Positions 36,030 to 43,243 of a stretch of 43,243 nt of DNA are shown piece after piece. The stretch's first letter is position 1. Each line of letters opens with the position of its first letter. Source of the DNA: a bacterium (GTDB taxonomy: Bacteria > Bacillota > Clostridia > Lachnospirales > Lachnospiraceae); assembly GCA_022774325.1 (NCBI GenBank), contig JALFNN010000061.1, positions 1-43,243 on the forward strand, given 5' to 3'. The translations under genes and the position numbers were made by a program. The notes under the pieces are model-generated. The model was given only the letters and a program-made list of their open reading frames with translations, made no database searches and had not been told where the DNA came from.

Positions 36030-38132
36030 ATGAAACCTGTAATTGATCTGGAAAAAGAATATGGTTTGGTATTCGACGGAGGAGGAGCGCGCGGAGCATA
36101 TCAGATCGGTGCGTGGAAAGCGTTGGAAGAAGCAGGAGTAAAAATTCAGGCAGTGGCAGGTACATCGGTGGGCGCGTTAAATGGCGCCCTTGTCTGTATG
36201 GGGGATCTGGGAAAGGCAGAAAATATCTGGAAAAAAATGTCATTTTCACAGGTGATGGATGTAGATGACGGGCTCATGGAAGCGCTTTTTGATGGGGAAG
36301 TTCCGGTTAGAGAATTCCTGAAAAAAGTTTGGGCAAAACTCTCTGACGGTGGAGTGGACATCACCCCATTAAAAGAATTAATTCACGAATGTGTGGATGA
36401 AGAAAAAATCCGCAGTTGTGGGAAAGAGTTCTGTCTGCTTACATTTTCTCTGTCAGATTTTAAAGAACTGGATCTCAGTGTCGAGGATATTCCGGATGGA
36501 CTTCTTGAAGATTTCCTGCTTGCAAGCGCGTACCTCCTGGGCTTTAAAAACGAACCGCTTCATGGGAAGACCTATATTGACGGTGGAGTGATTAATAATG
36601 TTCCGACGAATTCCCTGTTAAAAAGAGGCTACAAGGATATTATTCAGATAAGGATTCTGGGACCGGGGCGTGTACCAAGAGCAGTTCTCCCTGAAGAAGG
36701 CAGTTTTAATGAAGTGATACCGCGGGTGAGTCTGGGAAGTATTCTGGAATTTTCTGAAAAACGCAGCCGTCAGAATATGAAAATCGGGTATTATGATACA
36801 AAAAGAATGATTTTTGGCCTGGAAGGCTCAATTTACTATATTGAACAAACACACGAAGAGTGCTATTATGTAGAAATAATGAAACTTATCAGTGAATTGG
36901 AAAAGGCAGAATACCGTATGAAGCTGAAGCTTCCCATTGGCTGCTCCGATAAAGAACTGTTTCTCGGCATGCTGGAAGCAAGTGCAAAACTGATGAGAGT
37001 TCAAAAATACAATATCTACAAGGTAGACGAACTGTGGGATATCGTATGTGAACGTTTTGAACGTTATTCTGAAACAAGGCTGACACAGCTTCCTGGTTTT
37101 GTTTACGTAATTGTGGGGATAAGAAAGGAATACAAGATGGACTTAAAAGGAAGAAATTTTTTGACACTGAAAGACTATACCCCTGCGGAAATCGAATATC
37201 TGCTTGATCTGGCGGCAGATCTGAAAGAGAAGAAGAAAAAGGGAATACCGGTAGATACACTCAGGGGTAAGAATATTGCGCTGATTTTTGAAAAAAGCAG
37301 CACAAGAACCCGTTGCTCTTTCGAAGTTGCGGCACATGATCTTGGTATGGGAACCACATATCTTGATCCTTCATGTTCTCAGATCGGAAGTAAAGAAAGT
37401 ATTGAAGACACGGCCCGCGTACTCGGAAGAATTTATGACGGTATCGAATACCGCGGATTTGGCCAGGAGATCGTGGAAGAGCTTGCAGAAAATGCAGGAG
37501 TACCGGTATGGAATGGCTTGACAAATGAGTATCATCCGACCCAGATGCTTGCAGATCTTCTTACAATCAGGGAGCACCTTGGCAGAATCAAAGGACTGAA
37601 GCTGGTCTATCTTGGTGATGCAAGATACAATGTTGGAAATTCTTTAATGATTCTCTGTGCAAAGATGGGAATGGATTATGTAGTATGTGCACCTGAGAAA
37701 TATTTCCCGAATCCGGAACTTGTTGAAGAATGCCGGGGATATGCAAAAGAATCCGGAGCAACGATCAGCTTGATTGAAGATGTAAAGGAAGCGACCAAAG
37801 GGGCAAATGTAATTTACACAGATGTATGGCTTTCTATGGGAGAACCGGATGAAGTCTGGACAGAGCGTATCAAAGACCTCAGAGGATATAAAGTAACCAA
37901 AGAAGTAATGGCAAATGCAGATAAAGATGCTATTTTCCTGCACTGCCTGCCGTCTTTCCACGATCTGAAGACGAAGCTTGGCAAAGAAAAATGTGGCAAG
38001 CACGGAATGACGGAAATGGAAGTTACGGATGAAGTTTTTGAGTCAGAACAGTCAGTTGTATTCGATGAAGCTGAGAACCGTATGCATACAATTAAAGCGG
38101 TGATGGCAGCAACATTGGGCGCGGAATTATAA
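36030..38132 (+). CDS. Patatin-like phospholipase reading in frame into ornithine carbamoyltransferase
   Basis: 701 codons from ATG 36030 (AGAAGGGAG upstream) with no stop until 38132. Residues 1 to about 355 form a patatin-like lipase: oxyanion GGGARG (17-22), nucleophile S46 in GTSVG (44-48) and D184 in IDGG. Such proteins hydrolyse acyl esters in membrane lipids. Residues 370-701 are a complete OTC that has its own ribosome site and ATG (see next entry). The +1 frame has TAA at 37108 and 37120. Removing one G from the GGGG run 37115-37118 would end the lipase at TAA 37120 with 363 residues, right before the OTC site. So this is either a true fusion or a one-base insertion/error; I favour the latter. 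Confidence 0.7.
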   Translation: MKPVIDLEKEYGLVFDGGGARGAYQIGAWKALEEAGVKIQAVAGTSVGALNGALVCMGDLGKAENIWKKMSFSQVMDVDDGLMEALFDGEVPVREFLKKVWAKLSDGGVDITPLKELIHECVDEEKIRSCGKEFCLLTFSLSDFKELDLSVEDIPDGLLEDFLLASAYLLGFKNEPLHGKTYIDGGVINNVPTNSLLKRGYKDIIQIRILGPGRVPRAVLPEEGSFNEVIPRVSLGSILEFSEKRSRQNMKIGYYDTKRMIFGLEGSIYYIEQTHEECYYVEIMKLISELEKAEYRMKLKLPIGCSDKELFLGMLEASAKLMRVQKYNIYKVDELWDIVCERFERYSETRLTQLPGFVYVIVGIRKEYKMDLKGRNFLTLKDYTPAEIEYLLDLAADLKEKKKKGIPVDTLRGKNIALIFEKSSTRTRCSFEVAAHDLGMGTTYLDPSCSQIGSKESIEDTARVLGRIYDGIEYRGFGQEIVEELAENAGVPVWNGLTNEYHPTQMLADLLTIREHLGRIKGLKLVYLGDARYNVGNSLMILCAKMGMDYVVCAPEKYFPNPELVEECRGYAKESGATISLIEDVKEATKGANVIYTDVWLSMGEPDEVWTERIKDLRGYKVTKEVMANADKDAIFLHCLPSFHDLKTKLGKEKCGKHGMTEMEVTDEVFESEQSVVFDEAENRMHTIKAVMAATLGAEL
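37137..38132 (+). CDS. argF: Ornithine carbamoyltransferase
   Basis: 331 residues from ATG 37137, 8 bases after AGAAAGGA. It makes citrulline from ornithine and carbamoyl phosphate, or runs in reverse in arginine deiminase systems. Motifs are complete: STRTR (55-59) and HPTQ (133-136) for carbamoyl phosphate, SMGEP (233-237) and HCLP (269-272) with the catalytic Cys270. Length is standard. No other arginine biosynthesis or deiminase genes are in view, so anabolic versus catabolic use is open. The upstream lipase frame continues into it without a stop. Confidence 0.95.
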   Translation: MDLKGRNFLTLKDYTPAEIEYLLDLAADLKEKKKKGIPVDTLRGKNIALIFEKSSTRTRCSFEVAAHDLGMGTTYLDPSCSQIGSKESIEDTARVLGRIYDGIEYRGFGQEIVEELAENAGVPVWNGLTNEYHPTQMLADLLTIREHLGRIKGLKLVYLGDARYNVGNSLMILCAKMGMDYVVCAPEKYFPNPELVEECRGYAKESGATISLIEDVKEATKGANVIYTDVWLSMGEPDEVWTERIKDLRGYKVTKEVMANADKDAIFLHCLPSFHDLKTKLGKEKCGKHGMTEMEVTDEVFESEQSVVFDEAENRMHTIKAVMAATLGAEL

Positions 38133-38136
38133 ATAT

Positions 38137-39117
38137 ATGAAAACAGAAATTTTGAAAATGCTCCGACAGACAGATGAATATCTGTCGGGGCAGCAGATTT
38201 GCGATACATTTCAGGTGTCAAGAACGGCAGTTTGGAAGGCAATCAACCAGCTGAAAGAGGAAGGGTACGAGATTGAAGCGGTGCGGAACCGCGGATACCG
38301 GCTCGCTTCCTGGCCGGATGTGCTTTCGGAAAAAGAAATTGCAAGCTGTCTCAAGTCAGCGTGGGCAGGCAGAAATCTGGAATTCTGGAAGGACATAGAT
38401 TCCACCAATACACGGGCAAAAGAGCTGGGAGAAAAAGGGGCGCCGCACGGCACTCTGGTCGTGGCAGAGCAGCAGACTGCGGGAAAAGGAAGAAGAGGCA
38501 GGAGTTGGGTATCGCCGGCCGGTAGCAGTATTTATATGACACTTCTTTTGCGGCCTGAAGTAGAGCCGTCACGTGCACCGATGCTGACACTTTTGATGGC
38601 ATATTCGATCGCTGAGGCCTTAAGAGAAAGTGAACAGATCGATGTTCAGATCAAATGGCCGAATGACCTTGTATTAAATAAGAAGAAAATCTGCGGAATC
38701 CTTACAGAGATGAGTGCAGAGGTGGATTATGTCCATTATGTCGTGATTGGTGTGGGAATTAATGTAAATACAGAAGAATTTCCGGAAGAGATTGCCCGAA
38801 TGGCGACGTCCCTTCGCGTGGAACTGGGAAGAGAATTTCGTCGGGCCGAGATCATCTCTTCTATTATGCAGAAATTCGAGAATTATTACGAAGCATTCTG
38901 TAAGGATGGAAACCTGTCATGTATCGTGGATGGATATAACCGTATTTTAGTAAATAAGGACAGCGAAGTGCGGGTTCTGGAACCCGGCAATGAATATAAC
39001 GCAAAAGCACTTGGAATCGATGATACGGGTGAATTGATTGTGGAGAAGGAAGATAAAAGCCGGACCAGAATTTTTTCCGGTGAAGTATCCGTGCGCGGAA
39101 TTTACGGGTATGTATAA
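38137..39117 (+). CDS. birA: Biotin-protein ligase with N-terminal HTH (BirA)
   Basis: 326 residues, 4 bases after argF's stop. The N-terminal winged helix (about 1-60; ILKMLRQTDEYLSGQQICDT) makes it a likely repressor of biotin genes. The catalytic domain has DSTNTRAKEL, GKGRRGRSWVSPAGSSIYMT for biotinyl-AMP, and IKWPNDLVLNKKKICGILTE. The C-terminal domain (about 275-326) is SH3-like. It biotinylates carboxylase subunits. No biotin operon lies in view. Confidence 0.95.
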   Translation: MKTEILKMLRQTDEYLSGQQICDTFQVSRTAVWKAINQLKEEGYEIEAVRNRGYRLASWPDVLSEKEIASCLKSAWAGRNLEFWKDIDSTNTRAKELGEKGAPHGTLVVAEQQTAGKGRRGRSWVSPAGSSIYMTLLLRPEVEPSRAPMLTLLMAYSIAEALRESEQIDVQIKWPNDLVLNKKKICGILTEMSAEVDYVHYVVIGVGINVNTEEFPEEIARMATSLRVELGREFRRAEIISSIMQKFENYYEAFCKDGNLSCIVDGYNRILVNKDSEVRVLEPGNEYNAKALGIDDTGELIVEKEDKSRTRIFSGEVSVRGIYGYV

Positions 39118-39134
39118 TAAAAGGAGAAATGATC

Positions 39135-39473
39135 ATGTATCAGGATAAAATTGTCCTTTGCGGGGCAAATTCATATGAAGAGAAATATTATTTGAATCCG
39201 GATTTTGAAAATCTGCCGCAGCATATCAAGGATGAACTGAAGATCATGTGTGTATTGTATGTTCATGATGTGGGCGGGATCCTTACACTGGTTTTTGAAG
39301 AGGATGGCGAGCTGTGCTTTGAAGTCACATCCCAGGAGGGAGATCCGATGTTTGATGACATTGGAAGCCAGCTCAAGATTAAACAGATTCAGCATGATGA
39401 AGAGAAGCAGGAACTTCTGAACCAACTCCAGCTTTACTATAAAGTATTTTTTCTGGGAGAAGAACTGGAATGA
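39135..39473 (+). CDS. Small conserved hypothetical protein
   Basis: 112 residues from ATG 39135, 8 bases after AAGGAG; ATG 39129 is too close to that site. It starts MYQDKIVLCGANSYEEKYYL, has a beta-rich middle (DVGGILTLVFEEDGELCFEV) and a helical C-terminus. It looks similar to a small protein common in Lachnospiraceae next to dusB, but no function is known to me. Its stop overlaps the dus gene (ATGA), so they are coupled. Confidence 0.75.
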   Translation: MYQDKIVLCGANSYEEKYYLNPDFENLPQHIKDELKIMCVLYVHDVGGILTLVFEEDGELCFEVTSQEGDPMFDDIGSQLKIKQIQHDEEKQELLNQLQLYYKVFFLGEELE

Positions 39474-40438
39474 CAAGAACACTGAAAATCGGAAATGTGG
39501 AATTGAAGAACCGCTATATACTGGCGCCGATGGCAGGGGTAACAGACCTGCCATTTCGTTTACTATGTAAAGAACAGGGCGCCGGGCTTTTGTGCATGGA
39601 AATGATCAGTGCGAAAGCACTGCAGTATAAAAATCGTAATACAAAAGCACTGCTTCAGATAGATCCGAGAGAGTATCCTGTTTCGCTCCAGCTCTTCGGG
39701 GCTGATCCGGACATCATTAGTGAACAGGCGAAGGCAATCGAGGAGCTACCGTTTCAGATACTGGATATCAATATGGGGTGTCCGGTTCCAAAAGTTGTCA
39801 AAAACGGAGAAGGCTCGGCACTGATGAAAAATCCCAGGCTGGTGTATGATGTTGTTTATAAAACGGTAAGAGCAATTTCGAAACCGGTTACGGTTAAAAT
39901 ACGGAAGGGCTTTGACGAGGAACATGTAAATGCGGTGGAAATAGCAAAGATTATTGAGGAAGCAGGAGGGGCAGCAGTTGCGGTTCACGGAAGGACGAGA
40001 GAGCAGTACTATTCGGGAAAAGCAGACTGGGACATTATACGGCAGGTCAAAGAAGCTGTTTCCATTCCGGTCATCGGAAATGGGGATGTAACAGGTTCTT
40101 TAGCAGCGGAACAGCTTTTGGAAGAAACTGGATGCGATGGTGTGATGATCGGGCGGGGGTGTCAGGGTAATCCATGGATCTTCAGAGAGTTGAATGAATA
40201 TGAAGAAACTGGCAAAGTGCCTCACAGGCCATCAAAGAAAGAAATCAAAGAGATGATGCTTCGCCATGCGCAGCTTCAGATTGAATTGAAAGGAGATTAC
40301 CTTGGAATCCGTGAGATGAGGAAGCATGTGGCGTGGTATACGAAAGGTATGGAAGGGTCTGCGAAACTCCGGGATGAGATCAATCGTGTTGAAAGCTATG
40401 AAGAGCTGGAAAAATTGCTGAATGAGAGAATCTGTTAG
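39470..40438 (+). CDS. dusB: tRNA-dihydrouridine synthase, DusB-like
   Basis: 322 residues, an FMN enzyme that reduces uridines in the tRNA D-loop. The N-terminal APMAGVTDLPFRLLCKEQGA, catalytic Cys104 in INMGCPVPKVVKNGEGSALM, the phosphate-binding GNGDVTG and MIGRGCQGNPWIF are the family signatures. The C-terminal helical domain carries RKHVAWYTKG. Four-base overlap with the preceding gene. greA follows after a promoter-bearing gap. Confidence 0.95.
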   Translation: MTRTLKIGNVELKNRYILAPMAGVTDLPFRLLCKEQGAGLLCMEMISAKALQYKNRNTKALLQIDPREYPVSLQLFGADPDIISEQAKAIEELPFQILDINMGCPVPKVVKNGEGSALMKNPRLVYDVVYKTVRAISKPVTVKIRKGFDEEHVNAVEIAKIIEEAGGAAVAVHGRTREQYYSGKADWDIIRQVKEAVSIPVIGNGDVTGSLAAEQLLEETGCDGVMIGRGCQGNPWIFRELNEYEETGKVPHRPSKKEIKEMMLRHAQLQIELKGDYLGIREMRKHVAWYTKGMEGSAKLRDEINRVESYEELEKLLNERIC

Positions 40439-40479
40439 AAAAAATAGAGAGAATCCGGCGAAACCGGCAGTAAAAATTA

Positions 40480-40508
40480 TTGACATGAAACACGCAATTA
40501 TGTATAAT
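40480..40508 (+). promoter_or_regulatory. Promoter of greA (and probably lysS)
   Basis: TTGACA (40480-40485) and TATAAT (40503-40508) match the consensus exactly and are separated by 17 bases. The leader to greA is about 100 bases, with no recognised riboswitch. Confidence 0.75.
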
Positions 40509-40613
40509 AATGAAATTGTGAAAGTATCTTTAGATAAACATCATTTCTTCAGAGAATATGATGTTTATTCTAGCATAGAGATGCTGTTTTAGTGATAAGA
40601 GGAGATGGAAAGT

Positions 40614-41096
40614 ATGGAAGCAAAGAAGACATTACTCACTTATACAGGACTGAAAAAACTGGAGGATGAGCTTGAGAATCTGAAAGTTGTTAAGAGAAAA
40701 GAAGTCGCTGCAAAGATCAAAGAAGCAAGAGAGCAGGGTGACTTGTCCGAGAACGCTGAGTATGATGCTGCAAAAGATGAACAGCGTGATATCGAAGCAC
40801 GTATCGAAGAACTTGAAAAGATCCTGAAAAATGCTGAGATTGTTGTAGAAGATGACGTGGATCTTGAAAAGATCAACATCGGATGTACGGTAGATGTATA
40901 TGATAGAGAATTTGAAGAAGAGATGGAATTCAAGATTGTAGGTTCTACAGAAGCGAACAGTCTTGCAGGAAAGATTTCCAATGAATCACCGGTAGGAAGG
41001 GCTCTGATCGGAAAGAAAGTCGGAGATGTTGTGGCTGTTGAGACACAGGCCGGTGTGATTGAATATGAAGTTTTAAAGATTAACCGTTCTATTTAG
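40614..41096 (+). CDS. greA: Transcription elongation factor GreA
   Basis: 160 residues from ATG 40614, 9 bases after GGAG (an earlier ATG at 40605 touches that site). It stimulates RNA cleavage in backtracked RNA polymerase. The N-terminal coiled coil has LKKLEDELENLKVVKRKEVA and the tip acidic residues in EQGDLSENAEYDAAKDEQRD. The C-terminal FKBP-like domain has ISNESPVGRALIGKKVGD. Full length and intact. Confidence 0.96.
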   Translation: MEAKKTLLTYTGLKKLEDELENLKVVKRKEVAAKIKEAREQGDLSENAEYDAAKDEQRDIEARIEELEKILKNAEIVVEDDVDLEKINIGCTVDVYDREFEEEMEFKIVGSTEANSLAGKISNESPVGRALIGKKVGDVVAVETQAGVIEYEVLKINRSI

Positions 41097-41169
41097 TGAA
41101 TGAAATGTAAGTGCCGAAGGCAGCAGTTTCTTATAAGATGCCTGCAGCATGCAGAGAGGAGAAGAAGAA

Positions 41170-42666
41170 GTGGGAGCACAGCAGAATAACAACGGGCAGG
41201 AACAGGATATTAATCATTTGAGAAAGGTACGCCGTGAAAAACTGGCGGAACTTCAGGCAAACGGACAGAATCCGTTTGAAATCACCAAATACGATGTAAC
41301 CCATCACAGCATGGAAGTAAAAGAACATTTTGAAGAATTGGAAGGCAAGCATGTTGTACTTGCGGGACGTATGATGTCCAAGCGTATCATGGGAAAAGCA
41401 TCCTTCTGCAACATTCAGGATTTACAGGGAAACATCCAGTCTTATGTTGCAAGAGACAGTATTGGAGAAGAAGAATACAAAGCTTTCAAAAAAATGGATA
41501 TCGGTGATATTGTAGGTCTGGAAGGCGAAGTGTTTAAAACCAAGACCGGTGAGATCTCTATTCATGCATCTGCAGTGAAGCTTCTTTCCAAGAGTCTGCA
41601 GGTTCTTCCGGAGAAATTCCATGGTCTGACCGATACCGATATGCGTTATCGTCAGAGATATGTGGATCTGATCATGAACCCGGAAGTAAAAGATACATTT
41701 ATCAAACGTTCTAAAATCATCAGCTCTATCCGTAAATACCTTGACGGACAGGGATTCATGGAGGTAGAAACTCCGATGCTGGTTGCAAATGCCGGAGGCG
41801 CAGCCGCAAGACCGTTTGAGACACACTTCAACGCGCTGAACGAAGATTTCAAGCTTCGTATTTCTCTGGAACTTTATCTGAAACGTCTGATTGTAGGCGG
41901 ATTGGAAAGAGTATATGAGATCGGCCGTGTATTCCGTAACGAAGGTCTGGATACCAGACATAATCCGGAATTTACTCTGATGGAATTATATCAGGCTTAT
42001 ACCGATTATAACGGAATGATGGATCTGACTGAGAACATGTACCGTCATGTGGCACAGGAGGTTCTTGGTACAACGAAGATCGTATATAAAGGTGTCGAGA
42101 TGGATCTCGGAAAGCCGTTCGAGAGAATCACCATGGTTGATGCAGTTAAGAAATATGCCGGCGTTGACTGGAATGAAGTGCATACACTGGAAGAAGCAAG
42201 AGCCGTTGCGGATGAACATCATGTAGAATACGAAGAAAGACATAAAAAAGGCGATATCCTCAGTCTCTTCTTCGAAGAATTTGCAGAAGAACATCTGATT
42301 CAGCCAACCTTCGTAATGGATCATCCGATCGAAATCTCTCCGCTGACCAAGAAGAAACCGGAGAATCCGGAATATGTAGAACGTTTCGAGTTCTTCATGA
42401 ACGGCTGGGAAATGGCAAATGCTTACTCTGAGTTGAACGATCCGATCGATCAGAGAGAACGTTTCAAAGCACAGGAAGAACTGCTTGCACAGGGTGATGA
42501 AGAAGCGAACACGACGGACGAAGATTTCCTGAATGCATTGGAAATCGGTATGCCGCCTACAGGTGGTATCGGATTCGGTATCGACAGAATGTGTATGCTG
42601 CTGACCGGCGCAGAGGCAATCAGAGACGTACTTCTGTTCCCGACGATGAAGTCATTAGAGAAGTAA
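41170..42666 (+). CDS. lysS: Lysyl-tRNA synthetase, class II
   Basis: 498 residues from GTG 41170, 8 bases after GAGAGGAG; ATG 41149 lies upstream of that site and is rejected. The N-terminal OB fold (anticodon binding, about 60-165) precedes the class II core, with motif 2 ([20 protein letters not shown]) and motif 3 ([15 protein letters not shown]). It charges tRNA-Lys. It follows greA by 73 bases and probably shares its promoter. There is no T-box leader. Confidence 0.96.
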   Translation: MGAQQNNNGQEQDINHLRKVRREKLAELQANGQNPFEITKYDVTHHSMEVKEHFEELEGKHVVLAGRMMSKRIMGKASFCNIQDLQGNIQSYVARDSIGEEEYKAFKKMDIGDIVGLEGEVFKTKTGEISIHASAVKLLSKSLQVLPEKFHGLTDTDMRYRQRYVDLIMNPEVKDTFIKRSKIISSIRKYLDGQGFMEVETPMLVANAGGAAARPFETHFNALNEDFKLRISLELYLKRLIVGGLERVYEIGRVFRNEGLDTRHNPEFTLMELYQAYTDYNGMMDLTENMYRHVAQEVLGTTKIVYKGVEMDLGKPFERITMVDAVKKYAGVDWNEVHTLEEARAVADEHHVEYEERHKKGDILSLFFEEFAEEHLIQPTFVMDHPIEISPLTKKKPENPEYVERFEFFMNGWEMANAYSELNDPIDQRERFKAQEELLAQGDEEANTTDEDFLNALEIGMPPTGGIGFGIDRMCMLLTGAEAIRDVLLFPTMKSLEK

Positions 42667-42700
42667 ACCCAGTAAAATCAAGGGTTCCAAGCATTTTCAA

Positions 42701-42722
42701 TTTAATATGACACCAAATTGAC
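42701..42722. repeat. Tandem TGACACCAA repeat downstream of lysS
   Basis: TGACACCAA occurs twice, 12 bases apart, in the stretch near 42708-42729, within an AT-rich gap 40-65 bases after the lysS stop. Such repeats are seen at recombination sites of integrative elements, and a change in base composition follows. This is suggestive only; the outer copy of any attachment site is not in the window. Confidence 0.3.
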
Positions 42723-42765
42723 ACCAATTAGGGCAACCTTTGGTGGACCTGTGTGGACAAATACG

Positions 42766-42809
42766 AAGGACACACTCTGTTTCAAGTAAACGGAGGGTGT
42801 CCTTTTTTC
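42766..42809 (+). terminator. Strong terminator after lysS
   Basis: GGACACACTC (42768-42777) pairs with GAGGGTGTCC (9 of 10 pairs), with an inner GTTT/AAAC helix, followed by TTTTTTCT. It ends transcription about 140 bases after the lysS stop. Confidence 0.9.
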
Positions 42810-42810
42810 T

Positions 42811-43243
42811 ATGCTTGCAGCTACAAAAAATATATCAGAAACGCGGAATATTCTGCGGGAGCCGGTCATCGTGGATGGCACGGCAGCCTTAAAACTGAAT
42901 AATACAATTCCGAGACCTGCTGATCAGGAAGTGTTTGCTGCGACTCCGTGGAGGATCGGCAACACCGGACACACCAAGAAGGCGGATTACAACAGGAGCT
43001 TCCGGATGTTATACAGGGTCGTCTCTACGGATCAGAATTTACTGGACTCTCAGAAAGATCCAGTAAAAAATCCGGCAAAAACCCAGTATTTATGCGGGGG
43101 TCAGGATTCAAGTATGGGACGCCCAACTCCCGGCTTTGACCCCGACCCCGCTTTGCAAATCCCTTCTGTGGCTGAAAACAGACTTGCAGTTTTCAGCAGT
43201 CTGGCAAGTGTTCAGGCAGCCCGCAAGGAGACCGGAAGTCTGA
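42811..43243 (+). CDS. Unrecognised open frame running off the window edge
   Basis: Frame 1 is open from 42790, first ATG 42811, to the last base (144 codons) with no stop, whereas all three reverse frames of the last 200 bases and the other forward frames are interrupted. It starts MLAATKNISETRNILREPV and includes ATPWRIGNTGHTKKADYN and RPTPGFDPDPAL. There is no ribosome site before the ATG, which lies inside the terminator's T-run, so the true start is probably further on or upstream. GC looks higher than in the adjacent genes. It could be an accessory-element gene; I do not recognise a domain. Confidence 0.4.
   Translation, partial: MLAATKNISETRNILREPVIVDGTAALKLNNTIPRPADQEVFAATPWRIGNTGHTKKADYNRSFRMLYRVVSTDQNLLDSQKDPVKNPAKTQYLCGGQDSSMGRPTPGFDPDPALQIPSVAENRLAVFSSLASVQAARKETGSL

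Noticed and set aside
41101-41169. T-box leader ahead of lysS
   Set aside because: Only about 70 bases lie between greA and lysS and no T-box sequence or specifier stem is visible.
42948-43139. 63-codon frame near the right edge
   Set aside because: It overlaps the longer uninterrupted frame 42811-43243 and lacks a ribosome site.

Overview
The window reads as a chromosomal segment of an anaerobic Firmicute, most likely a member of the Lachnospiraceae (Clostridia). The signs are moderate GC, strong AGGAGG-type ribosome binding sites, occasional GTG and TTG starts, a large Bacillus/Clostridium-type SRP RNA, a SAM-I riboswitch ahead of metK, a bacteriohemerythrin, and several small proteins of a type I associate with this family. 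I assign family level only.

Layout. 1-850 is damaged DNA: the right end of an IS200/IS605-type TnpB element abuts the 3' part of a cation:proton antiporter/cytidylate-kinase-like gene, and that gene is cut and joined tail-to-tail to a truncated ammonium transporter gene (amt). The PII gene upstream of amt carries an in-frame stop at codon 97. 2.0-6.2 kb is an operon-like run: a helix-turn-helix protein with an acidic tail, dGTPase, an acidic-linker protein and tadA. 6.2-8.7 kb (minus strand) holds bacteriohemerythrin, the SRP RNA and a siroheme sulfite/nitrite reductase. 8.7-15.5 kb holds a B12-binding radical SAM protein, a 32-residue membrane peptide, a VanW/G5 envelope protein, an AIR-synthase-like protein, an Lrp regulator with an aminotransferase, and trmL. 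An aldo/keto reductase lies on the minus strand at 15.6-16.5 kb.

16.7-23.8 kb is a complete F1Fo ATP synthase operon (two accessory membrane proteins, then a, c, b, delta, alpha, gamma, beta, epsilon). The c subunit has the residues expected of a Na+-binding rotor. 23.9-31.2 kb holds a duplicated CxxC/CxxH protein, topB, a small hypothetical gene, a shikimate-kinase-like gene, murA behind a leader with its own promoter and terminator-like hairpin, and SAM riboswitch-metK. 31.3-36 kb is a two-component system in tight linkage with a Ktr/Trk potassium channel pair and a SpoU RNA methyltransferase. 36-42.7 kb holds a patatin-like lipase reading in frame into ornithine carbamoyltransferase, then birA, a small conserved protein, dusB, greA and lysS. 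The last 0.6 kb has a tandem repeat, a strong terminator and an unrecognised open frame that runs off the edge.

Most of the window is ordinary housekeeping sequence and I see no complete new defence or mobile system. The points most worth checking are the TnpB end and the antiporter/amt junction, the PII stop codon, the patatin-argF fusion (explained by one extra G in a GGGG run), the Na+ signature of the c subunit, the murA leader, the repeated CxxC/CxxH protein, and the unknown frame at the right edge.
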